This document shows positions 25,021-37,300 of a DNA stretch of 64,000 nt, in pieces (positions within the stretch are counted from its first letter, which is position 1; each line of letters begins with the position of its first letter). The translations under genes and the position numbers were made by a program. The DNA lies in the NCBI GenBank assembly GCA_029783825.1, contig JAREIK010002440.1, forward strand, positions 1,256,974 to 1,320,973. Reading direction: 5' to 3'. This stretch comes from Sapria himalayana. Its lineage: Eukaryota > Streptophyta > Magnoliopsida > Malpighiales > Rafflesiaceae. Below the pieces are notes generated by a model that did no database searches, was not told where the DNA came from, and was given only the letters and a program-made list of their open reading frames with translations.

Positions 25021-25346
25021 GGTGACGTTTGCTTTTTTTACTTAATACTGAATAGAACTTTTTTTGAGATTAATACTAAATAGTACTTAATAGCATTAAG
25101 TATTATGTCATTTATTTTTTTTTTACTTAATACTGAATAGATAAGCGGAGACAAAAGTGAGAGTTTTGATTGTGTGGGAGTGCTTTTTTTATGAATGGAA
25201 AAAGTTAGTTTTTGACTTTTTTATTTCATCTATTTTTTCAAAAAATTCAGTGATAAATTAGTAAAAAATAAAAAAAACAAATAGTTGAATACTGAAATCA
25301 AATTGGTTTCATTATTTAGCCAAAAAAAAAACAAACTAACACCCCC
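25021..25346. mobile_element. PIF/Harbinger (Tourist)-like MITE
   Basis: About 326 bp with related ends: GGTGACGTTTGCTTTTTTTAC on the left; on the right the complement reads GGGGGTGTTAGTTTGTTTTT. TTA lies on both sides (25018-25020 and 25347-25349), the three-base target duplication typical of PIF/Harbinger. It shows internal near-repeats of 'ttacttaatactgaatag' and no coding capacity. Confidence 0.7.
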
Positions 25347-25589
25347 TTAGAATGTAAATATTTTACATTTTTTGGTACTTATTATTAAACATTTTTAAAA
25401 TAGGTTTTCAAACATAAATACTTTGGTTTAAGGGTACTTTTTATAATTTTCCCAAAAACTTAAGCTCTGTGGGCTTTTAAATGATGAAAGCCTATGGCCT
25501 CATTAGAAAAAACTCATCCTCATCATGCCACATCATCATTAAAAAACTAAAAAATAATAATAAATCACTAGTTTCAAAAGCAATGTAGT

Positions 25590-26075
25590 GTAAACATTAC
25601 TGTATACATTTTCCAAAAACCATATAACAAATGTATGTTTTTTGAAAATATATACACCATATTTGCTTCAAAAACATACTCTTTATTTCAAAAGCATACA
25701 AATTATACATTTCGGAAAACATATGTATACATTTTGAAAACTCATGCATGCCATATGTTTCAAAAACTTATGCGTAGCATATGTTTTGAAAACCAATGCA
25801 CATCATGCATTTTGAAAATGAAAGTACAATATATGTTTCTAAAATGAATACACATGTGTGTTTCAAAAACAAATGTTCATCATATGTTTATAAAACGATT
25901 GCACAACATATGTTTTGAAAAGGTACGAACAACATATGTTTTTTAAAAATATAGTGTATATACATATACATTGTATATGTTTTTCAAAAACATATATAGA
26001 ATATATGTTTTTTTTTTTTGGAAAAACCATACATAGAAAATGTATACACAACATTATTTTCAAAAAACTATGGTT
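25590..26075. repeat. Degenerate minisatellite, CATATGTTTTSAAAA-type unit of about 30-40 bp
   Basis: The motif '(a)catatgttt(t/c)(g/a)aaaa' followed by a variable 'catatgyaca' spacer recurs more than ten times. Open frames on both strands with repeated Phe/Lys/His words come from the repeat and are not genes. 26076-26597 beyond it shows nothing recognisable. Confidence 0.8.
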
Positions 26076-26597
26076 TTTTTTTTTTGGGTGCTAACATGGA
26101 AAAATGTGGTGATTTTTTTTAATGAGGGGATGGGCAATTTTGGGTTTCTCCATTTAAGATTCTAGAATATAAATATTTTTCATTTTGAGTCTTTTTGTTA
26201 GGGTTTTTCATAATTTTCCTAAAAAATATTGTAGTGAAATGCATGTTGTGTACAAATTCAAAGCCCTATAATAAACTTATTTCTATTTTTCAATATACAA
26301 GATTATGAGTAATGTTAGAGAAATTGGATCAAATCACCCAAATAATAATCTTCTGAGACTTGGCTTTTCCCATTTAAACATTGATATTGTGCACATATAT
26401 CATGGACTTGGACACTTCTCATTCTTCATGATTTGTTTTGGGCTCTATCGATTGTATATTGCTTGTGTTTGAAATTTCTAATTGTTAAATAAATGGGATT
26501 GTGCTTGGACTCTTCTCATTTGATCTTCCTCACTTGCCACAAATAAAATGTATCTTTTAGGCAAAACTATGAGAATAGAATCATGGCCATGCAAAGG

Positions 26598-27050
26598 TGT
26601 CACGGATCACAAGTCTTAGAGCTATGCATGGATCCTTAGGCTAGGAAATTTTCTTTCACAATTATATAAGTGAGCCTACTATTGCCCCTCATGAGAGTTA
26701 TGACCATAAGTTCTCACACGTACGTTTAGTGAGAGATAAATACTTCGGAGAGAGAATTATTATGAGAGAGAAATATACTTCGAGAGAGAGAGATACTTCG
26801 AAAGAGAGAAAAGATATTACAAATAAAACTTGAAATAATATAACATGAGATACCTATCTTATATGGTGAGAGCTTTCTTTTACCATAGCTGAGATTGTAC
26901 TACATGTCACATTCTTATAACATTAAAAAAATTAAGAATATTTTAGAATAGAAAAGGCCTTGAAACCTTTAAAGTTATCTAAAATTCTTGTAAAACTTCA
27001 AAATCCCAATATATGATTTATATTGTATAAAATTTTAATGAGTCATGACA
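26598..27050 (-). repeat. Gypsy 3' LTR
   Basis: On the minus strand it runs TGTCATGACTCATT ... GATCCGTGACA, starting TG and ending CA. The last 70 bases match 31545-31615 (GGATCACAA, AAATTTTCTTYCACAATT). It carries GAGAGAGA-type runs near 26730-26815. Confidence 0.75.
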
Positions 27051-27399
27051 TTCTCTACCATTATCATTATAAAACTTTATAATCTCTTTCTGAAATTGAC
27101 TCACCTTGTATTAAATCACCTTCATCGTCTTAAAATGGCTTCAAAATGCTCAAAAAAAAAATATTGGATATAATATGAGATTAAAATAAGTTAAGTTGGT
27201 ATAAAACATTATCAACTCTTTTAACGATATTATATAGTCACTAAAACCTTCACATCATTACCTTATTTACTTATTTATGTCGCAACACTATGTATAGTTT
27301 TACCAACAGTATGTCTCTTATTTGGTAGTGCACATATATTACTATTTAGTCTTGCTACACCATAGCAAAATAATATGTTGCTAGATTTGGCCCTACATA

Positions 27400-28300
27400 T
27401 CTTGTCACAATGGTATTTGTGACATATGATTGTTTCTCAATCATAATTTTAAATGGACTTTGTCTAGGTGCTTCTCCCCTCTGCAAATTGTAAGAAACAT
27501 AAGCAAAATCTAATAGTTTCAATCGATTCTTTTATGAGGTATTCACAAAATGTTAGAGATATCTCTAATAGAGCTTTCTCCTTTTCTATTTACCCATCAA
27601 TTTGAGGGTAAAAAATAATTGAAAAAATTAGATTTGATCACATCAATTTAAATAGTTATATCAAGGAATACCCTGTGAATATCTCATCTCAATCACTAAC
27701 TATGAAATGAGGAATAATTTGATACTTCACAATATTGTTTAGAAATAATTTTGTTGCTTCCCCCACTAGATATTCTTTAATAACATAGATGAAAATAACT
27801 TATTTTGAGAATTGATCAATTACCATCATAATACTCTTAAGGTTATCAGTTTTGAAAAATTTTACAATAAAATTCATTGATATACTTTTTCATGAGCATT
27901 CTATGATTTACAATGATTGTATAAGATATGCTATTATCTTTTGCTCTATTTTATCTTATTGGAAAATTAGACAAGTCTTCATATAAGTTTGCAAATTATT
28001 TTCAATACGTGACCAATATCACCACTCTTCCACCCAAGTTATGGTACAATGCATATATGAATAGCCAACTCACTTAAAATCATGACTCTTGTATAATTCC
28101 TTTCCATAATTTTTCAAATTAGAAAACATACAACTATTGTCCTTTTGTAAAGAGTAAGCCATCTTTCATCCAAAATCTTTGAGTATTACCCTTTATGACA
28201 TACTCCCAAGAGATTTAGTCATCATATAAGTAGACTTTCCTTCTCTAATATTATCTTTCATGATTGCATGCGATTGACTAATAGTGCCCTCCCTTCCCTT
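27400..28300 (-). pseudogene. Gypsy integrase remnant
   Basis: Minus-strand translation near 27760-27900 gives ISMNFIVKF, IMMVIDQFSK and GEATKLFLNNIVKY, the integrase core around its first catalytic Asp. Near 27430-27620 the DG(Q) and ALLEISLTFCEYLIKESIE series is the region after the catalytic Glu. The N-terminal zinc-binding region (27950-28250) is badly decayed. Several stops are present. Confidence 0.75.
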
Positions 28301-28379
28301 GCTGGAAGAAGTTGTCTTCCATGTCTCAGTCCCATCGTTGATGCCTACTTTTTTTAAGCACAATAGGTTACTCGTAGAT

Positions 28380-29400
28380 TATAAGTTGAAATCTCTATGT
28401 TTTTGGCTTAGCATATATGCTACTACATTGATTTTCCCAGCTTATATTCTAATGTATAGTCAAACTCAATAAGGAATCCTTTCCATCAGACTTTTTTGAC
28501 AGTCAGTTTCCTTTATGTTTGAAAATACTTAATAGCTATGTTATCAATTTTTATTACATAAGATAATATCTCCTTACTCGTAAATAATGAATTATAACAA
28601 TCATTTATTTTTGATAAACTATATACCACCATTCGATTTTATTTAGCTTCTAACTTTTAAATATAATTAGATAGTCTTCTTAATCAAGTATCCCTCCAAA
28701 AGCAAAATCTAAAGTATTTATGTGTGCTCAACATTATCTTGAATAATTTGGCAAGGTTAGGACAAAGTCTTCTGTGATAACTTGCTTCAAATGATCAAGG
28801 ACTTATTGGCTAGTTTTATTTCACTTTCAAACTCTTCCCTTCTAAAATGTATTGGTTAAAGGTGTGGCAATATAAGAATATCCACAAGTGAAATGTTGAT
28901 TATAATTAATCAATCTAAGAAATGATCTCAGCTTTGTCACTTTCATTGATTGTTCCATTCGATGATAGTTCCCACTTTACCTTTGCTCTTCCATATTACT
29001 TTATTACTCACATTATGACCTAAAGATAAAATTTCTCGTTGTGCAAAAGAACATTTATCTTGTTTGATAAATAATTCATTTTCCGGTAAGATTTGAAACA
29101 TTTGTATTAGATAATCAGTATATTCTTCCAATGATTTATTATACACACTACTATCATCCAAATATATCATCATAAAATAATCAAAGAAATATTATAGTAC
29201 CTTAATTCATAAAAGTACAAAAATATAATCGATGTATTTATAAGATCAACTAATATCACCAAGAATTCATATGCCTCATATCTCATCATACATATCATCT
29301 TCAACTCATCACATTAAGCAATTCATAAAACTACCATATATTTCCAATTTGATCAAACAAGTCTATAATGAAAGAAAATGAATATTTGTTCTATACTGTC
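28380..29400 (-). pseudogene. Gypsy RT and RNase H remnant
   Basis: 28943-29173 reads MMIYLDDSSVYNKSLEE and then CSFAQREILSLGHNV, the gypsy RT catalytic box (YLDD) and following motif. Near 28450-28520, KGFLIEFDYTLEYKLGKSM is the end of RNase H just before the usual 'ADALSR' position. Frames and stops are mixed. Confidence 0.85.
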
Positions 29401-30110
29401 AACTTGTTGAATGCCTAATAATCAATACATGACCATAAAAATCCATCATATTTTTTTTAAAATAAAACAAGAACATCATATAGAGCATTTGAAAGTCAAA
29501 TATATTCAACAACAATCAACTATTTTAATCATTTTCTTAGCCCTTCAAATTCTAGAAGAGTTGTTTGATATAGTGTTTGGGTCATTGAAAGGACATTTGG
29601 CGGCAACTCAATGTAATAGTCTTGGTAAGTATGATATCTTGAAATGAATCCAAAAGTTTCAACATTTTATAAATATCTTGTGGGCGACCTCCAATTTTTT
29701 GAAAATCTTTAGTGTTGCCGAATAAATTATTTTATTAGGTCTCAACATCTTTGTTATTTGTATTGTTAATAATACTTTTGCAGATTATTTGATATTTTTG
29801 TATTATTAAAATAATGTTTTGACAAATAAGAACTAGAATACATATATAATCAACTATCGACAAATAGAACTAGAAGTACATTTATTCATACTAGAAAATA
29901 TAACCCAAATATTATGTTATAATCATCCAAAGGACCTCCACACCATGTACAACACCAACTATTTGAATTTCTTTAGAGTTTACTAAATTGATCCATCAAT
30001 TACCTTTTTACTAATGTTTAGATTCAAATTCTTTGCAACACCCTTAGAAATAAAAAGATCAGATATAATTATATCAACCAATGATTTCATATCATAGCAA
30101 ACTTCAAGGC

Positions 30111-30588
30111 TCTATAAGTTTCATGCTTCTTATTTTTGATCTAGATCAATAAGATCAAAATCAATTTAATAATATATTTTTGTGATTCTTTATTCTTTAT
30201 GACAATAACAATAATTTTACTTTCATTGAAATAATTATGAATAAGATGTAATCAACCACAAAGAAATCAAGCAAGTGATACTTTCTTCTTTTTGTCGTAC
30301 TTAGAAAATTTCCTTTTAATGTCGAATAATTATCTTGATTTCATATTATGACAAACTTCAATGCTCTACACGTGTCATGCTTCTTATTTTTGATGTAGAT
30401 CAATAAGATCAAAATCAATTTAATAATATATTTTTGTGATTCTTTATTATTTATGACAATAACAATAAGATTACTTTCATTGAGATAATTATGAAACGGA
30501 TGTAATCCACCACAAAGAAATCAAGCAAGTGATACTTTCTTCTTTTTGTCGTCCTTAGAAAATTTTTCTTTTACTATCAAATAGTTAT
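30111..30588 (-). repeat. Tandem duplication of the gypsy gag zinc-knuckle region, offset about 245 bp
   Basis: 'atgcttcttatttttgatctagatcaataagatcaaaatcaatt' to 'caagcaagtgatactttcttctttttgtcgt' is present at about 30121-30300 and again at about 30368-30554 with scattered differences. The minus strand of each copy contains SLA-FLCGGLH, resembling the CxxC-G-H part of a gypsy gag CCHC knuckle. Confidence 0.85.
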
Positions 30589-30589
30589 C

Positions 30590-31490
30590 TCTTAACTATT
30601 TATCTCGATTAACCTGATTGTTTTCTTTATCCTTTGAAGAATTTGGTTAGTCTACCTTCATTAATTTTATCAAATATTCAGCCATCAACATTTCATGTGT
30701 GAGATCATGGATACATCTCATCTACAATTCTCACTTATAACAATGTTTGAGACCATATATAAAAAAAAATTTTGCCTTTTTCTTACCAAAATCATAAATT
30801 TGAAGTATTATTTTAGAAAACTCACATACATAGCCTCTTACATCCATACATTGGGTTAGTCTCCACAACTTTGCTCTCGTTCATCTTCTGCATGTTACAA
30901 ATAAAATTATTGAAGAAACTTTCATTTAAATAACTTTCAAGTATGAGCATTATCATACTCATATTTTTATCACCACCAAAGTGTAATATCTACTAAATAC
31001 ATAGAAACAATACAAATCTTAGTTGTATCACTTGTAATACCCATTACTCAGAAATATTACTATATTCTCCAAAGAAAGTTATCAACCTCTTAACTACTCA
31101 AGTTCCTCTAAACTTCTTTAGCTTCAAGATATCCAACCAATATGAAGGCATTTAACCAATCATGATACCCTCATAGTCTCTTGCAAGTAAAAAATTTCCT
31201 TTTCAACTTTTCTATCTCTTCTTGGATAGCAACTAACATGAATTTCAAAATAATTTATTTTTGTTTAGCTTTTCCCAAATAATATTAAGAGCATTATGCA
31301 TCTCATCTCAGAGTTCCTCCTTCAAAGATGTCACCTCCTCGATGCTCTCACTGACATCGTTAAATTTGTTCCTCAATTTACTAATAGTTAATTTTATCTT
31401 AGTCATTCAAAATTTCATGGATACTAATACATCCTTTGAGTTTTATTCTTCCCTCGACTCTTACCTCCATATGCATCTTGCCTAGAGTTC
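30590..31490 (-). pseudogene. Gypsy gag remnant
   Basis: Minus-strand pieces near 30975-31110 read EVDNFLWRI-QYF and TKICIVSMYLVDITLWW. This is the recognisable start of the retrotransposon gag domain in plant gypsy elements. Stops and shifts interrupt it. Upstream (31260-31480) nothing specific is seen. Confidence 0.7.
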
Positions 31491-31544
31491 TCAATTTCAT
31501 AAACAAATATTATAGCAAGGAAATTAACCACCTCTAATATTACT

Positions 31545-31620
31545 TATCATGGATCACAAATTTTAGTGTTATATATGTAGTCTTTGGCAAAGAAATTTTC
31601 TTCCACAATTGTCTAAGACT
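31545..31620 (-). repeat. Truncated gypsy 5' LTR
   Basis: About 75 bp matching the end of the LTR at 26598-26670. The match breaks off near 31620. Confidence 0.6.
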
Positions 31621-33270
31621 TACTTTAAGTTTATTGTAAGACAAATTTGGGTGTCCAATAAGACATACTTTGAGTATGATCAATTTGATCTTCTTGCAAT
31701 GGATTTTAACATACTTGTATAAAAGACTAGATCGATCTTGAGCTTTGAGGGTAATTTCATTCGCTGGGTTAGTTTACTCACTTTATCTATTATGTGAAAA
31801 TATTAAAATAATCATACTTAAAATAAGAAAAATATATATAATTTGTTTCTCATTAATATTTTTTTTTCACGTGATATGGAGGTTATATCCAATACACACA
31901 AGATTCTCACTTAAAATGGGATTTAGAAGCTATAAATATATTGAAAATATAATATCTAAAAGCTAGAGAAACTATGTCTATATAGTTTCAAATCCAAGAT
32001 TCTCACAATAATCCAAGACATATGCATAAACATGAAATATAATATTTCATGCATAAACACGAATGCAATATGAAAATTTATCAAATAATCAATTATCTTA
32101 ACATTTTTCTCGTTGAAATACTTTAAAATTCAAACTTATAAAATTCAGTATGTGAATATTAATATAATTGCATACATTACATAATCTTGTATCATCATTT
32201 ATTTATTATTGCACACATAATTTATGGCTATGCTTTTTTTTTTCATTTGAAAAAATAACAAATATTTTTTGATGAAATACATATGCTTTTTTTATTTGGT
32301 TTATGTAAACTTACATAATTTTGTTTAAAAATAAACAAATAAGGTTGAGACTTGGGAAGCACTTATAGCATATGGTCCAAGTAAATTTTTTTTTTTTTTG
32401 TTTGATGTGATTCATCAAAACTTTTCTTCATGTCGTGGGGACTAGTGTCATGGCCCATCTATTTGGGCAGACCATAATTGAATAAAAACAAGATTTATTG
32501 ATATCTTTAAAAAATTTCAAAATATCTCATAAAATCCAAGATGAGACTAAGGTGAAATTTTTGAATTCCATAAGATTTTATTTTTGTTTCATGTAATAGA
32601 GAAACACAATATTTGACATATCTCTGAAAGAGATCATTCTCTCATTGATATTCATTCAAATTTTAATAATCTTTTACAATTTCAATCTATATCTCTAAAA
32701 ATAAAATTTTATCTGTAGTGACTTGTGGTTGTGGGCATGACTCTATCGAGTGGAAAGCAAGAATAGACATACTTAAGGCACGTTATGAATCTAATTCCTG
32801 ATCTAATACCATACTTAGTCCCATATATTTAGGTCGCGCCAAAATATGACTCTGGTAAGCCTGCTTCTATTCACCCCTTTTCTCATTTTCCCCAATGATA
32901 TCCAATTGTCTTAGAGACTGACTAACCTGAATTGCAATCTCTACTGAATAACACATTTCCATTTCATGATATCATAAAGCATCCCATGAAAGTCATTAGT
33001 TAGTACAGTAATCCCTAACAGTCAAAAAAACACAAGTATATTTTTTATGTTTAAATTTTGCATCTATGCTTTTCAAGATGTAAAATATCAATGCACAATG
33101 AAATGAATTGACTGAGTAATGAGATGGTCCACATTAACAAGAAAAATGGAAAATTGTGTAAAAAAAAGTCTTTTTTTGGATCCTAATGAACATTGATTTC
33201 AAAAGCTAACTCAAGAAAATTATATCGTTAAAAATGAAAAAATAAACCAAGAAAATCTTATCACAGTACA
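31620..33270. other. No recognisable gene
   Basis: AT-rich DNA without a supported coding region. A 'gtcatggcccatctatttgggc' phrase at 32449 and a moderately GC-rich stretch at 32720-32960 could be decayed LTR sequence, but no partner copy was found in the window. Confidence 0.5.
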
Positions 33271-33271
33271 A

Positions 33272-33382
33272 TCATACACGATATGTACTTTTTCCAGTTC
33301 CATCACAATACAACCATACATCATCCATGTGCATCATCTGATTTGTGCCTAAGCAGTGGCATACTCTATCACATACAACATG
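33272..33382 (-). CDS. Candidate divergent terminal exon of SirB
   Basis: A good acceptor (GATTTTCCAG, 33383-33392) is followed by a 36-codon open frame in the phase exon 4 needs, then TGA. The product starts HVVCDRVCHCL and later has CDGTGKSTYRV. Known plant SirB tails start like DVVNDRI..CL and end with a cysteine-rich CxxCAGTGKC motif and about the same length. The match at both ends is suggestive, but the middle is not conserved and most iron-sulfur cysteines are missing. A one-base slip in the middle would bring back a D-D-A-H-G phrase, hinting at decay. Treat as tentative; the true last exon may lie outside the window. Confidence 0.4.
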   Translation of the reverse strand, partial: HVVCDRVCHCLGTNQMMHMDDVWLYCDGTGKSTYRV

Positions 33383-33399
33383 CTGGAAAATCACATAAA

Positions 33400-34800
33400 A
33401 TTAGCCCAAGGTGTGAGTGCGTACATTTCAAACATATCAAGACTAAATGAAATTAAAATATATTAAAATACATACAAATAAATCATAATTAATAATCATC
33501 GACCTAAAACAAATAAAACCAAATAAATGTTATTAATCATCTAAATCTATAGAGTTATTTCTATTATGAGTAACACTCATGTGTACATGTTTTTGTTCAT
33601 GAAATAAATTTACGTAATGATCATGGACCTAAAAAACATATCAAGACTATAGCCATGCTATTCAAACTTTCCCCAACTCGAGTATTAAAGTTTTATCCAC
33701 TTTAGTAGCTATGCAAAGATCACCTTACATAAGCATATTATTATCAATTATTAAATCAGTTTCTTCACCTCTATATGAATCTGTAAATTCTTCATTTATT
33801 TTTCATGATAAATTAATCTTTAATTTCTATCATTATTAACTAAAATGATTATCATGTTAGTATCTTTTGCTCAATACTCAGTTATGCATGATGTAAATCA
33901 TTTCATTCAAACATTTATATTGTAATTTATTCTACAATTTGTAAAATTTTAAATTTAAATTATATTTACAAAAAATAATAATTATATTACTATAAACAAT
34001 TTTATCACCAATATTCTCCGACATACTCTAGTTTCTATTACATAACAAAGTATGACATGCAAGATTCATCGTTTGGCTACATCAAACATATTCAAAAATG
34101 AAAACAATTAAATAATAGTAAAATAAATTATAATTATATACATTAAATTAAATAAAATTTTAATAATAAATATGATTATTTGATCTTTCCAAAAAATCAG
34201 AGCAGTATATACAACATCAATTGAGTCACAATATATTTCTCAGGTATATCATTACCTCATGACATATTTATATAAATTCTATATTACTTCTACATCATGT
34301 TTTATTTTTAATTTTTATAAAAGAATTTGACTTGAGAAGCAATCAATTAATTATAATTGACTATGGATCATGTTGATCGCCTCTTCATATTTATATTCTA
34401 TTTTATTAAGATTTTTCACAAATATTACAGTCTTATTTATAGTTTTTTTTTAACCATATTCATAGTTTTGTATGTCTCATCAACCATTTATTTTTTCACA
34501 ACAAGTTAAAACTTGTAAACCAAAGGACTCGGCAAGCCTTCAATAAAAATATTATAATATTACATAATGATAATATTATAATCATATTTTCCACACTTTT
34601 CTCATTCAGCAATCTTGATAAACAGTCCAAATGGGATGTGGTAAATTCAATTCTAGCCTCCATGTGTAAAATTGTAAATATTACATATTTTAAAATATTT
34701 TGAATTATATATTAAATAAAATAATAAAAGTACAAAATGATAATTTAAAAAAAATTATCATGAAATATATTACAAAATTACAAATTTCTTTCCACATTTT
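33400..34800. other. AT-rich intron/intergenic stretch without recognised features
   Basis: No coding region, no clear repeat pair. If the candidate last SirB exon is real, this lies inside its fourth intron. Confidence 0.5.
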
Positions 34801-35368
34801 TTAAGGTATCAAACGAGTCGTGTTATGCTAGTATTGTCTGTGTATGTGTGGCCTAGCCATGCCCGACACCATACGACTACCAAACATTAGGCCCAACATA
34901 TTCCATTTGACCCGCAGCAGTGCCAATTCATAACTAGCATTGACGAGCCATATTGGATCATGCTAAATCATATCAATTATTGTTTTGAGAATAAATCCAA
35001 TTCCCAAATGCCTCTAATGGGAACAACTAGCCACATAAGCCAAATTACATCTACGTAACCAATTTTTTTTAAACCAAACCCATCAAGTGATTACCCAATA
35101 AAAAGTGACCCATGATCCATGACCCACATGTGCCCGATAACGATCACCATGCTGGTTGATCGTACCACTGAGCCAAGCACATAGGTCGTGCCTAGCTCGA
35201 CACAAAGCACGACTTCCCATGGCCTAGCATGGCATGAGCCATGCCTTGGGCCGTCACGGCACAGGTCTAAGCATGGTTCTAGACCATGTCGTGCTGAGCC
35301 TAGCACAACTAATTAATGTCGTGCTTAGTGTCTTTCTCGAGCTGTCTAACCCCCACTTGACACATCTA
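34801..35368. mobile_element. Family A hAT non-autonomous copy, decayed
   Basis: The left end TTAAGGTATCAAACGAGTCG and right end ...ACTTGACACATCTA are diverged forms of TAGAGGTGTCAA. The interior has the family's GGCACGG/CCATGCC-type words (35120-35330) in an otherwise AT-rich setting. No target duplication is visible, in keeping with its age. Confidence 0.65.
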
Positions 35369-35449
35369 TCTCTTTCAAGCTAAGGATTTATAACATTTAT
35401 TCCCCAACTTTAAAAGAATGTTGATTTTAGTTTATTGTACATTGCCCAA

Positions 35450-37300
35450 TTTCTCTTTTATTGTTTGGGAGTACCCAATTTGTGGGATGGCTCAAACCAT
35501 TTATATATAGGATTTATGTTGTATTAAAAGTAGATTTTTTTTTTCTAAAAAAAATTGAGTTTCCTATTTTTCACATGCTGATCTCTCTTCTTTCTCTCCT
35601 ATTTATACTCAGAATCGTAATGATAGATTTAACAAGCTTGAATAGTTTCATCCAAAATAAACTCATTAATCTATCATCAAATTCACTAACAATGATTTAT
35701 AACATATCACAATATTTCACTGCATTCTTAATGAATAATTTTGTTGCTTCTTCAATTGATTATTCACTTTCATTAGGAGTATAAGTGTCAACTATCACCT
35801 TAATTATTCAAAACAGAATAGTTTTATAAAAACTCAATGAAATTCATGGAAACACTCCTCCATGGACATTTTAGAATTAGTAAAGTATAGAATGTAAGAG
35901 ATCCATTGACAATTTATGTTCTACCTTGTCGTGTTGGCAAATCAGACGAGTTTTTTTATATACCTATACTTCATTTATAGCTAGTAATATCATTATTTAA
36001 CCCATGTTGGAATACGATGAATATCTGGATGATCAACCCACTTAGAATCATGACATTGTTATATAATTTCACTTCACAACATATCTCATAAACCTACTAT
36101 CATAATATACTCATAAATCTATCATCATAATATATTCATAAATCTATTATCATAATATACTCATAAATCTGTCATCACAATATACTCATAAATTTGTCAT
36201 CACAATATACTCATAAATCTGTCATCACAATATACTCATAAATCTACCATCACAATATACTCATAAATCTACTATCACAATATACTCATAAATCTATCAT
36301 CATAATATACTCATAAATCTATCATCACAATAAACTAAAAAAGTCATCATCACAATATACTCATAAATCTATCATCACAATATACTCATAAATCTACCAT
36401 CACTCATTGATAATGATTTACAAGATATCACAATATACTACATTCTTAATGAATAATTTTGTTGCTTCTTCTGTTAACTATTCCCTTGTAGAAATGAAAA
36501 AATCAGACTTAGAAAATTAATCTATTATCATTTTTATTATTCAAAACAAAGTAGTTTTATGAAAACTCATAATGAAATTCATGAAGACACTCTTTCATGG
36601 ATGTTCTATAATTAGTAAAGGATAGAATGTAAGAGATTCATTGACAATTTATGTTCTACCTTGTAATGTTGGCATATTAGACGAGTTTTCACATATGCCT
36701 ATATATCTCTCTTAATTTATAGCTAGTGATATCACTATTTCACCCATGTTGAAATACGATGAATATCTAGATGATTAACCCACTTAGAATCATGACATTC
36801 TTATATAATCTCACTTAACAACTTTATGACTAATTGGACATGTAACTTTCACCCATTTGTAAAAAATAAGTTATCTTTTACCTAAAATCTACTTGTATTT
36901 TCTTCTATAGCATAATTCATCAATAATTTAGAAATTAAATATTTATGAAGTCTTTGATAAATTCCTTTGGTGGATATTGATACCTACTAATTATTATAAA
37001 CTACATCTTTTATTTTAGTGCACAAAACATTATGTTAACTTTTCTTAGCTCATTTTCCAACACAACCAAATTCTACAAGAAACTTCTACCAAACTTGATT
37101 TGGAGTAAGCCTCTTTTGAATATAAAGATAACATGTTATTACATTGATCATTCTTATCATGAAATAAGAACCCAAGAGATAATATCTCGATGCCTATAAG
37201 CAATGAACCACAATGACCAATTCTTGCTTTTGGATAGTATATCATTGTTTTGCTACAATGAGCTTACATCACTCAAAAGTCAACAGGACGCACTCTCTCT
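35450..37300 (-). pseudogene. Ty3/gypsy integrase fragment with internal duplication
   Basis: Two copies of an integrase segment, about 35690-36080 and 36410-36825, flank a minisatellite. The minus strand of the second gives SVFMNFIMSFHKTTLF, then MID-FSK and TEEATKLFIKNVVYCDIL. This is the gypsy integrase core, homologous to 27700-27950. Upstream, a NMPTLQGRT-like phrase corresponds to the zinc-binding region. The remaining part to 37300 is unrecognised. Confidence 0.7.
36090..36405. repeat. Minisatellite, 25-bp unit, about 12-13 copies
   Basis: The unit is close to ATCATCACAATATACTCATAAATCT. The first copies read ATCATAATATACTCATAAATC; later ones carry CACAATATAC. One copy near 36330-36350 is changed to ACAATAAACTAAAAAAGTC. 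It sits exactly between the two gypsy integrase copies. Confidence 0.93.

Larger units (their letters stand above)
26598..31620 (-). mobile_element. Ty3/gypsy retrotransposon relic (minus strand), 5' LTR truncated
   Basis: A 453-bp 3' LTR (26598-27050) sits below pol. The order going up in coordinate is integrase, RNase H, RT, gag, then a partial 5' LTR (31545-about 31620), as expected for a minus-strand gypsy element. The polypurine stretch GGTAGAGAA adjoins the 3' LTR. A primer-site-like TAATATTAGAGGTGG adjoins the 5' LTR piece, both on the minus strand. Beyond 31620 the LTR match stops, so the 5' LTR is deleted or replaced. Stops are dense. Confidence 0.85.

Noticed and set aside
32449..32960. 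Second gypsy LTR starting TGTCATGGCCC
   Set aside because: The phrase resembles a gypsy LTR start, but it does not align with the 26598-27050 LTR and no partner was found.
33826..33850. Alternative SirB terminal exon with a VNNDRN phrase on the minus strand
   Set aside because: It occurs in plain AT-rich DNA, lacks an acceptor, and has no CL or GTGK continuation.
36090..36405. Satellite centromere repeat
   Set aside because: Only about a dozen 25-bp units, bounded by gypsy fragments, so a local minisatellite.
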